From Pseudomonas sp. Irchel 3E20 (GTDB lineage Bacteria > Pseudomonadota > Gammaproteobacteria > Pseudomonadales > Pseudomonadaceae): DNA of 64,000 nucleotides. The stretch is taken from contig NZ_FYEE01000007.1 of the NCBI RefSeq assembly GCF_900187645.1, forward strand, positions 62,001 through 126,000, given 5' to 3'. The position numbers were made by a program, and so were the translations under genes. Shown piece by piece: positions 8,754 to 19,402 of this stretch (the stretch's first letter is position 1; every line of letters starts with the position of its first letter). The notes under the pieces are model-generated. The model had not been told where the DNA came from. It made no database searches and saw only the letters and a program-made list of their open reading frames with translations.

Positions 8754-9817
8754 TCCCGCGTCGCATGCTGCTTGAGTGCCCACGCCACGTGCTCGCGCAC
8801 CAGCTCCGACGGATAGTCCGCCCGCGCCTTCAAGGCCTCCAGCACAGGGATGGTCGAGGGTGCATTGCCTAGGCCCACCGCCAGGTTGCGCAGCCAGCGC
8901 TCATAGCCGGCACGGCGCAGCGGCGAGCCTTCGGTGCTGCTGAGAAATTGCGCTTCGTCCCAGAGGAATAATTGCGCCAACTCGGCGTTATCCAGATTGT
9001 GCCGGGGCTTGAAGTCGCTTTCGCCCGACGGGCGGGCGAAGCGGTTCCAGGGGCAGACGATTTGGCAGTCGTCGCAGCCGAACACCCGGTTGCCAATCAG
9101 CGGCCGCAGGTCTTCTGGGATGGCGCTCTTGAGTTCGATGGTCAGGTAGGAAATACAGCGCCGCGCATCCAGCACATAAGGCCCGACGAAGGCGTTGGTG
9201 GGGCAGATGTCCAGGCACGCGGTGCAGCGCCCGCAGTGTTCGCTGGCGTGGGGCGGGTCCACAGGCAGCGGTAGGTCGACGAACAGTTCGCTGAGGAAGA
9301 AGTAGCTGCCGGCCTTGCGGTTGAGCACCAGGGTGTTTTTGCCGATCCAGCCCAGCCCAGCCTGCTCGGCCAGGGCTTTTTCCAGCACCGGGGCGCTATC
9401 GACGAAAGCGCGGTAGCCAAAGGGGCCGATCAGTGCCTGGATGCGCTCGGCCAGTTGCTGTACGCGTTTGCGGATCAGCTTGTGGTAATCGCGGCCCAGG
9501 GCATAACGGGAAACGTAGGCTTTTTCCGGTTGGGCCAGGCGTTGGGCCATTTGGGTGTCGCCAGGCAGGTAGTCCATGCGCAGAGAAACCACCCGCAGCG
9601 TGCCGGGCACCAGCTCTTCGGGGTGCGAGCGCTTGTTGCCGTGGGCGCCCATGTAATCCATTTCGCCGTGGTAGCCGGCATCGAGCCAGCGTTGCAGGTG
9701 CTGTTCGTGTTCGCCCAGGTCCAGGCCGCTGATGCCGACTTGTTGAAAGCCCAGTTCACGGCCCAGCGCCTTGATCGTTTGGGCCAGGGCGGGGAAGTCG
9801 GGAGAGGTGACAGGCAT
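8735..9817 (-). CDS. queG: Epoxyqueuosine reductase QueG
   Basis: QueG carries out the last step of queuosine synthesis in tRNA, reducing epoxyqueuosine with cobalamin and two 4Fe-4S clusters. I placed the start at the ATG at 9817, giving 360 residues, the usual length; the open frame extends further but would overlap the divergent gene. The two cluster motifs are CGRCTACLDICPT near residue 195 and CDDCQIVCPW near residue 248. HEAT-like repeats form the C-terminus. It overlaps the TRIC gene tail-to-tail by 19 bases. Confidence 0.95.
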   Translation of the reverse strand: MPVTSPDFPALAQTIKALGRELGFQQVGISGLDLGEHEQHLQRWLDAGYHGEMDYMGAHGNKRSHPEELVPGTLRVVSLRMDYLPGDTQMAQRLAQPEKAYVSRYALGRDYHKLIRKRVQQLAERIQALIGPFGYRAFVDSAPVLEKALAEQAGLGWIGKNTLVLNRKAGSYFFLSELFVDLPLPVDPPHASEHCGRCTACLDICPTNAFVGPYVLDARRCISYLTIELKSAIPEDLRPLIGNRVFGCDDCQIVCPWNRFARPSGESDFKPRHNLDNAELAQLFLWDEAQFLSSTEGSPLRRAGYERWLRNLAVGLGNAPSTIPVLEALKARADYPSELVREHVAWALKQHATRDQCSSL

Positions 9818-9846
9818 GAGACGAGAGAAACCGGGGCTGAGGTGCG

Positions 9847-9852
9847 TATAAT
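9847..9852 (+). promoter_or_regulatory. TATAAT -10 element before the NAD(P)H-hydrate dehydratase gene
   Basis: A perfect TATAAT lies 28 bases before the start codon, inside the 63-base gap to the divergent queG. No good -35 box is visible at 16-18 bases, so the promoter call is tentative. Confidence 0.45.
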
Positions 9853-9880
9853 TCTGCCAGACATCGGAGCCCGAAGACGC

Positions 9881-10741
9881 ATGCCGCAGACAAATCAACC
9901 ATTGCCCGACGTACAACACCTCGCGCCCGGCCATCTGCCGGGCCTTTTACCTCGCGGGGCGAGTGCCCATAAAGGCCAGTTCGGCCATGTTTTACTGATA
10001 GGTGGTGATCGCGGTTTTGCCGGCGCCATTCTGCTCAGCGCCGAAAGCGCCTTGCGCAGCGGCGCGGGGCGGGTGTCGCTGGCCACCCGCAGCGAGCACG
10101 TGCCGGCGGCCCTGGCGCGGTTGCCGGAAGCCATGGCGCGGGGTATTGCCTCGGCCAATCAGTTGATGGGCTTGCTGGCCCAGGCCTCGGTGTTGGTGGT
10201 CGGCCCCGGGTTGGGGCAGTCGGCCTGGAGCCGCAGCCTGCTATCGGCTGCCGCCAACACCGGGCTGCCCCAGGTGTGGGACGCCGATGCCCTCAACCTG
10301 CTGGCCGACGGCGGCATCAACCTGCCCGCAGGCTGCGTGCTCACGCCCCATCCGGGGGAGGCGGCGCGCTTGCTGGGCGTATCGACAGCCGAGGTTCAGG
10401 CCGACCGTACTAAGGTGGCGCGCGCGTTGAGCGCCAAATACGCCGCGGTGGTGGTGCTCAAGGGGGCTGGCAGTTTGATCGCGAGCCCGGATGGGCGGGT
10501 TTCCCGTTGCGACCGGGGGCATCCGGCCATGGCCAGCGCGGGCCTGGGGGATGTGCTGGCCGGGTTGATCGGCGCCTTGCTGGCCCAGGGCTTGAGCGCG
10601 TTCGACGCGGCGTGCCTGGCCGTGTGGCTGCATGCCTGCGCCGGTGAACAACAAGGCCGATTGGGTCGAGGCCTGGCGGCCAGCGACCTGATTCCAGCCA
10701 TTCGTCAGTTATTGGAGGAGCAATCGCCGTGCGTGAAGTAA
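9881..10741 (+). CDS. nnrD: ADP-dependent NAD(P)H-hydrate dehydratase
   Basis: This enzyme repairs damaged NADH and NADPH by dehydrating the S-form hydrate with ADP. The 286 residues match only the dehydratase half (YjeF C-terminal, ribokinase-like fold) of the fused E. coli Nnr; the epimerase half is absent. Visible signatures are GHVLLIGGD near residue 35, TPHPGEAARL near residue 154 and GLGDVLAGLIGA near residue 222. I chose the ATG at 9881 because it clears the divergent queG. The 3' end overlaps tsaE by 13 bases, which suggests coupling. Confidence 0.9.
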   Translation: MPQTNQPLPDVQHLAPGHLPGLLPRGASAHKGQFGHVLLIGGDRGFAGAILLSAESALRSGAGRVSLATRSEHVPAALARLPEAMARGIASANQLMGLLAQASVLVVGPGLGQSAWSRSLLSAAANTGLPQVWDADALNLLADGGINLPAGCVLTPHPGEAARLLGVSTAEVQADRTKVARALSAKYAAVVVLKGAGSLIASPDGRVSRCDRGHPAMASAGLGDVLAGLIGALLAQGLSAFDAACLAVWLHACAGEQQGRLGRGLAASDLIPAIRQLLEEQSPCVK

Positions 10742-11199
10742 CGCTGTTTATGGCGGATGAACAGGCTATGACGGATTTGGGCGGCGTGCTTGCCCGAATC
10801 ACCCAAGGCCATGGTCTGATTTTTCTCGATGGTGACCTGGGTGCGGGTAAAACCACCCTGTCGCGGGGCATTATTCGCGGGCTGGGACACGTCGGCGCGG
10901 TAAAAAGTCCTACCTTCACTTTGGTCGAGCCCTACGAGATCGGGGGCGTCCGCGCCTTCCACTTCGACCTGTATCGGTTGGTTGACCCAGAAGAACTGGA
11001 GTTTTTGGGGATTCGCGATTATTTCGACGATGACGCGCTGTGCCTGATCGAATGGCCCGAAAAGGGTGCAGGCTTTTTGCCAAAGCCCGACCTGACCATT
11101 ACCATTAGGCCGCATAACGCCGGGCGTTCGCTGCATGTGTTGTCCCAAGGTGCGCGCGGTGAGTCGTGGTGCGCAGCCTTGGCATTGAAATTCAAATAA
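10729..11199 (+). CDS. tsaE: tRNA t6A ATPase TsaE
   Basis: TsaE is the ATPase partner of TsaB and TsaD in making the t6A base at position 37 of ANN-decoding tRNAs. The 156-residue protein has a Walker A motif GDLGAGKTTL near residue 35 and the family motif SPTFTLVEPY near residue 60. It starts with GTG, preceded by the ribosome-binding site GGAGGAG inside the end of the previous gene. amiB follows closely, so these genes probably form one operon. Confidence 0.95.
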   Translation: MREVTLFMADEQAMTDLGGVLARITQGHGLIFLDGDLGAGKTTLSRGIIRGLGHVGAVKSPTFTLVEPYEIGGVRAFHFDLYRLVDPEELEFLGIRDYFDDDALCLIEWPEKGAGFLPKPDLTITIRPHNAGRSLHVLSQGARGESWCAALALKFK

Positions 11200-11214
11200 A
11201 TAATGGGGTTAGGT

Positions 11215-12630
11215 ATGCGCTTTCGCGCGTTGGTTACTGTCGTAGGGGTGTTGCTTGCGGCAATGACTGTCAATGCTCTGGCCGCTTCGCAGGTGCGCAG
11301 TGTGCGCCTGTGGCGCGCACCGGATAACACGCGACTGGTGTTTGACCTGTCCGGCCCAGTGCAGCACAGCGTTTTCACGCTCAGTGCCCCGGATCGCCTG
11401 GTGATCGACATCAACGGCGCAACACTAGGCGCGCCGCTGAACGTCTCCACCGCCAACACCCCCATCACCGCCATGCGTTCGGCCCAGCGCACGCCGAGCG
11501 ACCTGCGGGTGGTGATTGACCTCAAGCAAGCCGTCACACCGAAAAGCTTCGTGCTGGCGCCCAACGCCCAATACGGTAATCGCCTGGTGGTCGACTTGTT
11601 CGACAACCCGTCCGACGCCGCTTCGCCGCCTACACCGACCCCCAGCGTGGCCACGGTGCCGGCCGTGCCGGTGACCGCACCCAAGCCTGCTATTAATCTG
11701 CCACCAGCGCCGGCCGGAAAGCGCGACATCATTGTGGTCATCGACGCCGGCCACGGCGGCGAAGACCCGGGTGCCTCGGGCTCGCGCGGCCAGCGGGAAA
11801 AAGACGTGGTGCTGGCTATCGCCAAGGAATTGCAACGCCAGGTCAACGGCATCAAGGGCTTTCGCGCCGAACTGACCCGCACTGGCGACTACTTCATCCC
11901 GTTGCGTGGGCGTACCGAAATCGCCCGCAAGAAGGGCGCCGACCTGTTTGTCTCGATCCACGCCGACGCGGCCCCCTCCAAAGCGGCGTTCGGCGCCTCG
12001 GTGTTCGCGCTGTCCGATCGCGGCGCCACCTCCGAGACCGCACGCTGGCTGGCCGACAGTGAAAACCGTTCTGACCTGATCGGCGGGGCCGGTAACGTCA
12101 GTCTCGACGACAAGGACCGCATGCTTGCCGGGGTGCTGCTCGACCTGTCGATGACCGCGTCCCTGACCTCCAGCCTGAACGTGGGCCAGAAAGTGCTGAG
12201 CAACATCGGCCGTGTCACGCCGCTGCACAAGCAGCGGGTGGAGCAGGCCGGGTTCATGGTGCTCAAATCCCCAGATATTCCGTCGATCCTCGTCGAAACC
12301 GGGTTCATCTCCAACGCCAACGAAGCCTCGAAACTGGCTGCTGCCAGCCACCAGCAGGCGCTGGCCCGCTCCATCAGCAGCGGCGTGCGCCAGTTCTTCC
12401 AGCAGAACCCGCCGCCGGGCACCTACATCGCCTGGCTGCGTGACGCCGGCAAGATTGCGCAGGGGCCGCGGGATCACCGGGTCAGCCCAGGCGAAACGTT
12501 GGCGATGATTGCTGTGCGCTACCAGGTGTCGGCGGGTGCCTTGCGCAGCGCCAACAATCTCAAGACCGATGAGCTGAAAATCGGCCAGACCCTCAACATT
12601 CCGAGCACGGAACTGGCGGTCAAGGAATGA
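11215..12630 (+). CDS. amiB: N-acetylmuramoyl-L-alanine amidase AmiB with LysM
   Basis: A periplasmic zinc amidase that splits septal peptidoglycan during cell separation. I prefer the ATG at 11215 over the one at 11203 because GGGGTTAGG lies just before it. A signal peptide covers about residues 1-24. An AMIN septal-targeting domain (about 25-130), a Pro-rich linker and the Amidase_3 domain (about 170-390) follow. Zinc ligands are seen in DAGHGG, the Glu of QREKD and SIHADA, and the catalytic Glu in [10 protein letters not shown]-terminal LysM repeat (about 420-467) is present, as in other pseudomonad AmiB proteins. The gene overlaps mutL by 4 bases. Confidence 0.95.
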   Translation: MRFRALVTVVGVLLAAMTVNALAASQVRSVRLWRAPDNTRLVFDLSGPVQHSVFTLSAPDRLVIDINGATLGAPLNVSTANTPITAMRSAQRTPSDLRVVIDLKQAVTPKSFVLAPNAQYGNRLVVDLFDNPSDAASPPTPTPSVATVPAVPVTAPKPAINLPPAPAGKRDIIVVIDAGHGGEDPGASGSRGQREKDVVLAIAKELQRQVNGIKGFRAELTRTGDYFIPLRGRTEIARKKGADLFVSIHADAAPSKAAFGASVFALSDRGATSETARWLADSENRSDLIGGAGNVSLDDKDRMLAGVLLDLSMTASLTSSLNVGQKVLSNIGRVTPLHKQRVEQAGFMVLKSPDIPSILVETGFISNANEASKLAAASHQQALARSISSGVRQFFQQNPPPGTYIAWLRDAGKIAQGPRDHRVSPGETLAMIAVRYQVSAGALRSANNLKTDELKIGQTLNIPSTELAVKE

Positions 12631-14537
12631 ACGATATCGTGAACAACAGCGCTCGCATCGAACTGCTCAGCCCAAGGCTGGCGAACCAGATCGCCGCGGG
12701 CGAAGTGGTCGAGCGCCCGGCGTCGGTCATCAAGGAATTGCTGGAAAACAGCATCGACTCCGGCGCGCGGCGTATCGACGTGGATGTGGAACAGGGCGGC
12801 GTCAAGCTGCTGCGGGTGCGTGACGATGGCAGTGGCATCTCCTCCGACGATTTGCCCCTGGCCCTGGCGCGCCACGCCACCAGCAAGATCCGTAACCTGG
12901 AAGACCTGGAACAAGTAATGAGCCTGGGGTTTCGCGGCGAGGCCCTGGCGTCCATCAGCTCGGTGGCGCGCCTGACCCTCACCTCGCGCACCCGTGAGGC
13001 CGAGCAGGCCTGGCAGGTGGAAACCGAGGGCCGCGACATGGCGCCCCGGGTCCAGCCTGCGGCCCATCCGGTGGGCACGTCGGTGGAAGTGCGCGACCTG
13101 TTCTTCAACACCCCGGCGCGGCGCAAATTTCTCAAAACCGAAAAAACCGAATTCGATCACCTGCAAGAAGTCATTAAACGCCTGGCCCTGGCCCGTTTCG
13201 ACGTGGCCTTCCACCTGCGCCATAACGGCAAGACCATCCTCAGCCTGCACGAAGCCCACGATGACGCGGCGCGTGCCCGGCGCGTGGCCGCGGTGTGCGG
13301 GGCGGGCTTCCTGGAGCAGGCGCTGCCGATTGAAGTTGAGCGCAATGGCCTGCATTTGTGGGGCTGGGTCGGCTTGCCGACGTTCTCCCGTAGCCAGGCT
13401 GACTTGCAGTACTTCTATGTGAACGGCCGCGCAGTGCGCGACAAACTGGTGGCCCACGCGGTGCGCCAGGCGTACCGCGACGTGCTGTTCAACGGCCGTC
13501 ATCCGACCTTCGTGCTGTTTTTCGAGGTCGATCCGGCGGTGGTTGACGTCAACGTGCACCCGACCAAGCACGAAGTGCGTTTTCGTGATGGGCGCATGGT
13601 TCACGACTTTCTATATGGCACCCTGCACCGTGCCTTGGGTGATGTGCGCCCCGAGGACCAGCTCGCCGCGCCTGCGGCGGTCGCGGGTATGGTCCGCCCG
13701 ACCGGCATCGACGCCGGCGAGTTCGGCCCCCAGGGCGAAATGCGCCTGGCGGCCAATGCCTTGCTGGAGCAGCCCCAGGGGCAACCGAACGTTCATGCGC
13801 CGGGCTCCGGCGCGGGGGCGGGTTATCAGTATCAATACACGCCGCGGCCAACGTCCGCTGTGCCGGCCGCAGAAGCCCAGGCGGCGTACCGTGAGTTCTT
13901 CGCGCCACTGCCTGGGGCCGGCGCCGTGGCGTTGCCCGAGGGGCAGGGCGATGTTCCGCCATTGGGTTATGCCCTGGCGCAGCTCAAGGGCATCTATATC
14001 CTCGCGGAAAACGCCCAGGGCCTGGTGCTGGTGGATATGCACGCGGCTCACGAGCGGATCATGTACGAGCGTTTGAAAGTCGCCATGGCCAGCGAGGGTC
14101 TCAGTGGCCAGCCGCTGCTGGTGCCCGAATCCTTGGCCCTGAGCCAACGTGAAGCGGACTGCGCCGAAGAGCACGTCGCCTGGTTCCAGCGCCTGGGCTT
14201 CGAGCTCCAGCGCCTAGGCCCGGAAACCCTGGCCATTCGCCAGATCCCGGCACTGCTTAAGCAGGCCGAGGCCAATCGGTTGGTCAGTGACGTGCTGGCA
14301 GACCTGATGGAATACGGCACCAGCGACCGGATTCAGGCTCACCTGAACGAACTGCTCGGCACCATGGCCTGCCACGGCGCGATCCGCGCCAACCGGCGCC
14401 TGGCCTTGCCGGAAATGAACGGCTTGCTGCGGGACATGGAAAACACTGAACGCAGTGGTCAATGCAACCATGGCCGACCGACCTGGACCCAATTGGGCCT
14501 GGACGATCTGGACAAACTGTTCTTGCGCGGTCGCTGA
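12627..14537 (+). CDS. mutL: DNA mismatch repair protein MutL
   Basis: MutL links mismatch recognition by MutS to strand incision. The 636-residue protein has an N-terminal GHKL ATPase domain with [10 protein letters not shown] near residue 21 and the Bergerat motif residues nearby. A variable Pro/Ala-rich linker spans about 340-440. In the C-terminal dimerisation domain the motif [12 protein letters not shown] near residue 470 matches the metal-binding site of MutL proteins that have their own nicking activity, as expected for pseudomonads, which lack MutH. The start overlaps the amiB stop (ATGA), and the stop overlaps the miaA start by 1 base. Confidence 0.97.
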   Translation: MNDIVNNSARIELLSPRLANQIAAGEVVERPASVIKELLENSIDSGARRIDVDVEQGGVKLLRVRDDGSGISSDDLPLALARHATSKIRNLEDLEQVMSLGFRGEALASISSVARLTLTSRTREAEQAWQVETEGRDMAPRVQPAAHPVGTSVEVRDLFFNTPARRKFLKTEKTEFDHLQEVIKRLALARFDVAFHLRHNGKTILSLHEAHDDAARARRVAAVCGAGFLEQALPIEVERNGLHLWGWVGLPTFSRSQADLQYFYVNGRAVRDKLVAHAVRQAYRDVLFNGRHPTFVLFFEVDPAVVDVNVHPTKHEVRFRDGRMVHDFLYGTLHRALGDVRPEDQLAAPAAVAGMVRPTGIDAGEFGPQGEMRLAANALLEQPQGQPNVHAPGSGAGAGYQYQYTPRPTSAVPAAEAQAAYREFFAPLPGAGAVALPEGQGDVPPLGYALAQLKGIYILAENAQGLVLVDMHAAHERIMYERLKVAMASEGLSGQPLLVPESLALSQREADCAEEHVAWFQRLGFELQRLGPETLAIRQIPALLKQAEANRLVSDVLADLMEYGTSDRIQAHLNELLGTMACHGAIRANRRLALPEMNGLLRDMENTERSGQCNHGRPTWTQLGLDDLDKLFLRGR

Positions 14538-15508
14538 TGAGCCATTTACCTCCCGCCATCTTCCTGATGGGCCCTACGGCCGCGGGCAAGACCGACCTGG
14601 CCATCGAGCTGACCAAGGTGTTGCCGTGCGAACTCATCAGCGTGGATTCCGCACTGGTCTATCGCGGCATGGATATCGGCACCGCCAAGCCTTCAAAGGC
14701 ACTGCTGGCCGAGCATCCCCATCGTTTGATCGACATTCTCGACCCGGCCGAGGCTTATTCGGCCGCGGATTTCCGCCGTGATGCCTTGGAAGCGATGGCG
14801 GACATCACCTCGCGCGGCAAAATCCCGCTGCTGGTGGGCGGCACAATGCTCTACTACAAGGCTTTGCTCGACGGCCTGGCGCAGATGCCAGCGGCGGACC
14901 CGCAGGTTCGCGCCGATATCGAGCAAGAGGCTGCGCGCCTTGGCTGGCAAGCCCTGCACGACCAATTGGCGGCGGTTGACCCGGTGTCGGCGGCGCGTAT
15001 TCACCCTAACGACCCGCAGCGCTTGAGCCGGGCGCTGGAAGTTTATCGTGTCAGCGGCCAAAGCATGACCGCCCACCGCGAGCGACAATCTGCGCAAAGT
15101 ACTGAAGCAGCCGCTTCGGGGCGAGGACAATTGCCCTATACTGTCGCGAACTTGGCCATCGCCCCGGCGAACCGCCAAGTACTGCATGAGCGCATTGCAC
15201 AAAGATTCACACAAATGTTGGAACAGGGTTTCGTTGACGAAGTCATAGCACTGCGCTCCAGAGGTGACTTGCACGCCGGGTTGCCGTCTATACGTGCCGT
15301 GGGTTATCGACAAGTCTGGGATCACCTGGATGGCAAGCTGACATTCACCGAGATGCAGGAGCGCGGCATCATTGCCACGCGCCAATTGGCGAAGCGTCAG
15401 TTCACCTGGCTACGCAGTTGGGCTGATTTACAGTGGTTGGACAGCCTGGCTTGCGACAATCTGCCACGCGCCTTGAAATACTTGGGAACGGTCTCCATAT
15501 TGAGCTGA
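14537..15508 (+). CDS. miaA: tRNA dimethylallyltransferase MiaA
   Basis: MiaA attaches a dimethylallyl group to A37 of tRNAs that read UNN codons. I used the ATG at 14537, in a TGATG overlap with mutL, giving 323 residues, the family length. The P-loop [11 protein letters not shown] starts near residue 11, and the substrate-binding motif [19 protein letters not shown] follows near residue 35. hfq follows after 94 bases, the widely conserved miaA-hfq order; hfq promoters usually lie inside or just after miaA. Confidence 0.96.
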   Translation: MSHLPPAIFLMGPTAAGKTDLAIELTKVLPCELISVDSALVYRGMDIGTAKPSKALLAEHPHRLIDILDPAEAYSAADFRRDALEAMADITSRGKIPLLVGGTMLYYKALLDGLAQMPAADPQVRADIEQEAARLGWQALHDQLAAVDPVSAARIHPNDPQRLSRALEVYRVSGQSMTAHRERQSAQSTEAAASGRGQLPYTVANLAIAPANRQVLHERIAQRFTQMLEQGFVDEVIALRSRGDLHAGLPSIRAVGYRQVWDHLDGKLTFTEMQERGIIATRQLAKRQFTWLRSWADLQWLDSLACDNLPRALKYLGTVSILS

Positions 15509-15602
15509 GTCCTTGCAATTGCCGTCTATCCTTGGGGGTGTGGCGGCCACAAGCCATCTGTTTTCTAATTTTTTATTATTGATCCTTAAAGGAGTGCGGC
15601 AC

Positions 15603-15869
15603 ATGTCAAAAGGGCATTCGCTACAAGACCCTTACTTGAATACTTTACGTAAAGAGAAAGTGGGGGTTTCCATCTATCTGGTCAACGGGATCAAGCTGCA
15701 AGGCACGATCGAATCCTTCGACCAGTTCGTCATCCTGCTCAAGAACACCGTCAGCCAGATGGTGTACAAGCACGCTATCTCCACAGTAGTGCCGGTTCGT
15801 CCAATTCGTCTGCCTAGCGCAACCGAAAACGAACAGGGCGACGCTGATCCTGCTCCAGGTAACGCCTGA
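15603..15869 (+). CDS. hfq: RNA chaperone Hfq
   Basis: Hfq is the hexameric Sm-like protein that pairs small RNAs with mRNAs and, with Crc in Pseudomonas, blocks translation of catabolic mRNAs. The ATG at 15603 follows AAAGGAG and gives 88 residues. The Sm1 region has [18 protein letters not shown] and the Sm2 motif is [10 protein letters not shown]. The C-terminal tail is short and acidic, as in other pseudomonads. hflX starts 12 bases downstream, so the two are co-transcribed. Confidence 0.97.
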   Translation: MSKGHSLQDPYLNTLRKEKVGVSIYLVNGIKLQGTIESFDQFVILLKNTVSQMVYKHAISTVVPVRPIRLPSATENEQGDADPAPGNA

Positions 15870-15881
15870 TAGGAGTCTCCT

Positions 15882-17183
15882 TTGTTCTTTGAGCGCCACG
15901 GTGGTGGTGAGCGGGCAATCCTCGTTCACTTGGATGGACAGGACCCTGAGGCGCGCGAAGATCCGCAGGAGTTTCAGGAGTTGGCTCTATCGGCCGGCGC
16001 CGAGACCGTTGCGTTCTTTAACGTGCCGCGTCATCGGCCAACCGCCAAATACCTGATTGGCAGCGGCAAGGTCGAGGAACTGCGCGACCTGGTCAGCGCC
16101 GAACAGGTCGATCTGGTCATTTTCAATCACATCCTCACGCCCAGTCAGGAACGTAACCTCGAACGTGTTTTCGAGTGTCGCGTGATCGACCGCACGGGTT
16201 TGATTCTCGACATCTTTGCCCAACGTGCCCGCACCCATGAAGGCAAGCTCCAGGTAGAACTGGCCCAGCTTGAGCACATGAGTACGCGTCTGGTGCGCGG
16301 TTGGACCCACCTTGAGCGGCAAAAGGGTGGCATCGGCCTGCGCGGCCCGGGTGAAACTCAGCTTGAAACCGACCGGCGTCTGTTGCGGGTTCGCCTGCGG
16401 CAGATCAAGGGGCGGCTGGAGAAGGTGCGCAGCCAGCGCGAGCAGTCCCGTCGAGGGCGCAAGCGTGCGGATATCCCCACGGTTTCGCTGGTGGGCTATA
16501 CCAACGCCGGCAAATCCACGCTATTTAACTCGGTGACGCAATCGGACGTGTATGCGGCGGATCAACTCTTCGCCACGCTCGACCCGACCTTGCGTCGCCT
16601 GGACCTGGATGACCTGGGGCCGATTGTCCTGGCCGACACCGTTGGTTTTATCCGGCACTTGCCTCACAAACTGGTCGAGGCCTTTCGGGCCACGCTCGAA
16701 GAGTCGAGCAACTCCGACCTGTTGTTGCATGTGATCGATGCCGCCGAACCCGACCGCATGCTACAAATCGAGCAGGTGATGGTGGTGCTGGGTGAGATTG
16801 GCGCCCAGGACTTGCCCATCCTCGAGGTCTATAACAAACTCGATTTGCTCGAAGGTGTAGAGCCGCAGATCCAGCGCGATGCCGATGGCAAGCCGCAGCG
16901 GGTCTGGTTGTCGGCGCGGGACGGTCAAGGGTTGGATCTGCTCAAGCAAGCTATCGCGGAATTGCTCGGCAACGATTTGTTCGTCGGCACCTTGCGCTTG
17001 CCTCAGCGTTTTGCTCGACTGCGTGCTCAGTTCTTCGCAGCGGGTGCGGTACAGAAAGAAGAACACGACGAAGAAGGCCTGAGTTTGCTGGCTGTGCGCC
17101 TGCCCCGGATCGAGTTGAATCGACTGGTCAGTCGCGAGGGCTTGCAACCGATGGAGTTTCTCGAGCAACACACTTTGCAATAA
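15882..17183 (+). CDS. hflX: GTPase HflX
   Basis: HflX is a ribosome-binding GTPase that splits stalled or heat-stressed ribosomes. The 433-residue protein begins with TTG, chosen because AGGAG precedes it and no in-frame ATG occurs before conserved sequence. The glycine-rich region GGIGLRGPGETQLE is near residue 150, the G1 motif GYTNAGKSTL near residue 205 and the G4 motif NKLD near residue 315. It sits between hfq and hflK as in other gamma-proteobacteria. Confidence 0.95.
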   Translation: MFFERHGGGERAILVHLDGQDPEAREDPQEFQELALSAGAETVAFFNVPRHRPTAKYLIGSGKVEELRDLVSAEQVDLVIFNHILTPSQERNLERVFECRVIDRTGLILDIFAQRARTHEGKLQVELAQLEHMSTRLVRGWTHLERQKGGIGLRGPGETQLETDRRLLRVRLRQIKGRLEKVRSQREQSRRGRKRADIPTVSLVGYTNAGKSTLFNSVTQSDVYAADQLFATLDPTLRRLDLDDLGPIVLADTVGFIRHLPHKLVEAFRATLEESSNSDLLLHVIDAAEPDRMLQIEQVMVVLGEIGAQDLPILEVYNKLDLLEGVEPQIQRDADGKPQRVWLSARDGQGLDLLKQAIAELLGNDLFVGTLRLPQRFARLRAQFFAAGAVQKEEHDEEGLSLLAVRLPRIELNRLVSREGLQPMEFLEQHTLQ

Positions 17184-17279
17184 AAGCCTGGAAAAGCGGT
17201 TGTGCCGCTGTCGTAGGCATTCTGTAGCATTGGCCGACGCGCCGTGGGCGCGTCTTTGCTTTATCAGATGGAGAGCGCT

Positions 17280-18458
17280 ATGGCTTGGAATGAGCCGGGT
17301 GGCAACTCGAATAATCAGGATCCTTGGGGTGGTAAGCGCCGCAATAATGGCGACCGCAAGGGGCCACCAGATCTCGACGAGGCCTTCCGAAAGCTACAGG
17401 AAAGCCTGAACGGGTTGTTCGGTGGTGGAAAAAAACGTGGCAGTGACGACGGCAATGGCAGCTCTGGCAAGGGTGGTGGCTACGGCCTGCTCGGCCTGGG
17501 GCTTGTCGTGCTGGCAGCCGTTTGGTTGTACAGCGCCGTCTACGTCGTGGACGAGCAGGAGCAGGCCGTGGTGCTGCGCTTCGGCAAATACTACGAGACT
17601 GTCGGCCCGGGCCTGAACATCTACTTCCCGCCGATTGATAAGAAGTACATGGAAAACGTCACGCGTGAGCGTGCCTATACCAAGCAAGGCCAAATGCTGA
17701 CCGAAGACGAGAACATCGTCGAAGTCCCTTTGACCGTGCAGTACAAAATCAGCAACCTGCGGGATTTCGTGCTGAACGTCGATCAGCCGGAAATCAGCCT
17801 GCAGCACGCGACCGAGAGTGCTCTGCGCCATGTGGTGGGTTCCACCGCGATGGATCAGGTGCTGACCGAAGGTCGTGAATTGATGGCGAGCGAAATCAAG
17901 GAGCGTCTGCAACGCTTCCTCGACACTTACCGCACCGGTATCACCGTTACTCAGGTCAACGTACAGAGCGCTGCTGCACCGCGCGAAGTGCAGGAAGCCT
18001 TCGATGACGTGATCCGCGCCCGCGAAGATGAGCAGCGTTCGCGCAACCAGGCTGAAACCTACGCCAACGGCGTCGTGCCGGAAGCCCGTGGTCAGGCCCA
18101 GCGCATCATCGAGGATGCCAACGGTTATCGCGATGAAGTGGTTTCCCGCGCCAAGGGTGAAGCCGACCGCTTTACCAAACTGGTGGCTGAGTACCGCAAA
18201 GCCCCTGAAGTCACCCGCGAGCGTCTGTACCTGGACACCATGCAGGAAGTCTTCAGCAACACCAGTAAAGTGTTGGTGACCGGTAATAAAGGTGGCCAGA
18301 GCAACCTGCTTTACCTGCCGCTCGACAAGATGATCGAAAGTGGCCGCACTGGCTCCTCGCCAGTAACTGGCGCCGCCGCAGCCAGCAACAATGATGCGGG
18401 CACGCACAGCGGCGCGGATTCGCAGCCACAGCCAACGCGTTCCAGGGAGAGTCGCTGA
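17280..18458 (+). CDS. hflK: FtsH modulator subunit HflK
   Basis: HflK forms with HflC a large membrane cage around the FtsH protease and modulates membrane-protein turnover. I chose the ATG at 17280, preceded by GGAGA, giving 392 residues. The N-terminus is Gly/Asn-rich, then one membrane segment (about 71-92) anchors a periplasmic SPFH/band-7 domain with long helices rich in charged residues. The stop overlaps the hflC start by 1 base. Confidence 0.95.
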   Translation: MAWNEPGGNSNNQDPWGGKRRNNGDRKGPPDLDEAFRKLQESLNGLFGGGKKRGSDDGNGSSGKGGGYGLLGLGLVVLAAVWLYSAVYVVDEQEQAVVLRFGKYYETVGPGLNIYFPPIDKKYMENVTRERAYTKQGQMLTEDENIVEVPLTVQYKISNLRDFVLNVDQPEISLQHATESALRHVVGSTAMDQVLTEGRELMASEIKERLQRFLDTYRTGITVTQVNVQSAAAPREVQEAFDDVIRAREDEQRSRNQAETYANGVVPEARGQAQRIIEDANGYRDEVVSRAKGEADRFTKLVAEYRKAPEVTRERLYLDTMQEVFSNTSKVLVTGNKGGQSNLLYLPLDKMIESGRTGSSPVTGAAAASNNDAGTHSGADSQPQPTRSRESR

Positions 18459-19327
18459 TGAGCAATAAATCGCTGATCGCCCTTATTGTCGGCGTCGTCG
18501 TGGCGATCGCTGCCTGGAACTGCTTCTACATCGTGGCTCAGACCGAGCGTGCGGTGTTGCTGCAGTTCGGTCGGGTGGTCCAGGCTGATGTCCAACCGGG
18601 CCTGCATGTGAAAGTGCCATACGTCAACCAGGTGCGTAAGTTCGATGCTCGCCTGATGACGCTGGATGCGCCGACACAGCGCTTCCTGACACTGGAAAAG
18701 AAAGCCGTCATGGTCGATGCTTTTGCCAAGTGGCGCGTGAAAGATGCTGAGCGCTTCTACACCGCGACTTCCGGCCTCAAGCAGATTGCTGACGAACGTC
18801 TGTCCCGTCGTTTGGAATCGGGCCTGCGCGACCAGTTCGGTAAGCGTACGTTGCACGAAGTGGTGTCCGGCGAGCGCGATGCGCTGATGGCGGATATCAC
18901 CGCTTCGCTCAACAAGATGGCCGAGAAAGAGCTGGGCATCGAAGTGATCGACGTCCGGGTCAAGGCCATCGACCTGCCGAAGGAAGTGAACCGCAGCGTG
19001 TTCGAGAGGATGAGCACAGAGCGTGAGCGTGAAGCTCGCGAGCACCGCGCCAAAGGTAACGAACTGGCAGAAGGCATCCGTGCCGACGCCGATCGTCAGC
19101 GTCGCGTACTGCTGGCTGAAGCCTATCGCGAGTCTGAAGAGGCGCGCGGTGATGGTGATGCCCAGGCAGCGGCGATCTACGCCAAGGCCTACGGCCAGGA
19201 TCAGGAGTTCTACGCGTTTTACCGTAGCCTGCGTGCCTACCGTGAAAGCTTCGCGAACAAAACCGATGTCATGGTGCTTGACCCAAGCAGCGACTTTTTC
19301 CGCTACCTGGAAAAAGCCAAGCCTTGA
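18458..19327 (+). CDS. hflC: FtsH modulator subunit HflC
   Basis: This is the partner of HflK. The 289 residues comprise one N-terminal membrane segment (about 5-24) and a periplasmic SPFH/band-7 domain, with the conserved start of the domain at TERAVLLQFGRVV near residue 28. The long helix around residues 180-240 is rich in Arg, Glu and Ala. It is translationally coupled to hflK. In PAO1 a small DUF2065 gene lies between hflC and hisZ, as I recall; no such frame is visible here. Confidence 0.95.
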   Translation: MSNKSLIALIVGVVVAIAAWNCFYIVAQTERAVLLQFGRVVQADVQPGLHVKVPYVNQVRKFDARLMTLDAPTQRFLTLEKKAVMVDAFAKWRVKDAERFYTATSGLKQIADERLSRRLESGLRDQFGKRTLHEVVSGERDALMADITASLNKMAEKELGIEVIDVRVKAIDLPKEVNRSVFERMSTEREREAREHRAKGNELAEGIRADADRQRRVLLAEAYRESEEARGDGDAQAAAIYAKAYGQDQEFYAFYRSLRAYRESFANKTDVMVLDPSSDFFRYLEKAKP

Positions 19328-19402
19328 CCCCTGCGACACCCCGTCGAGCGGCTAAAGCGCTTGGCGGGGTGATCCTTTGGGAAAACGGGTGTATGATGCG
19401 GC

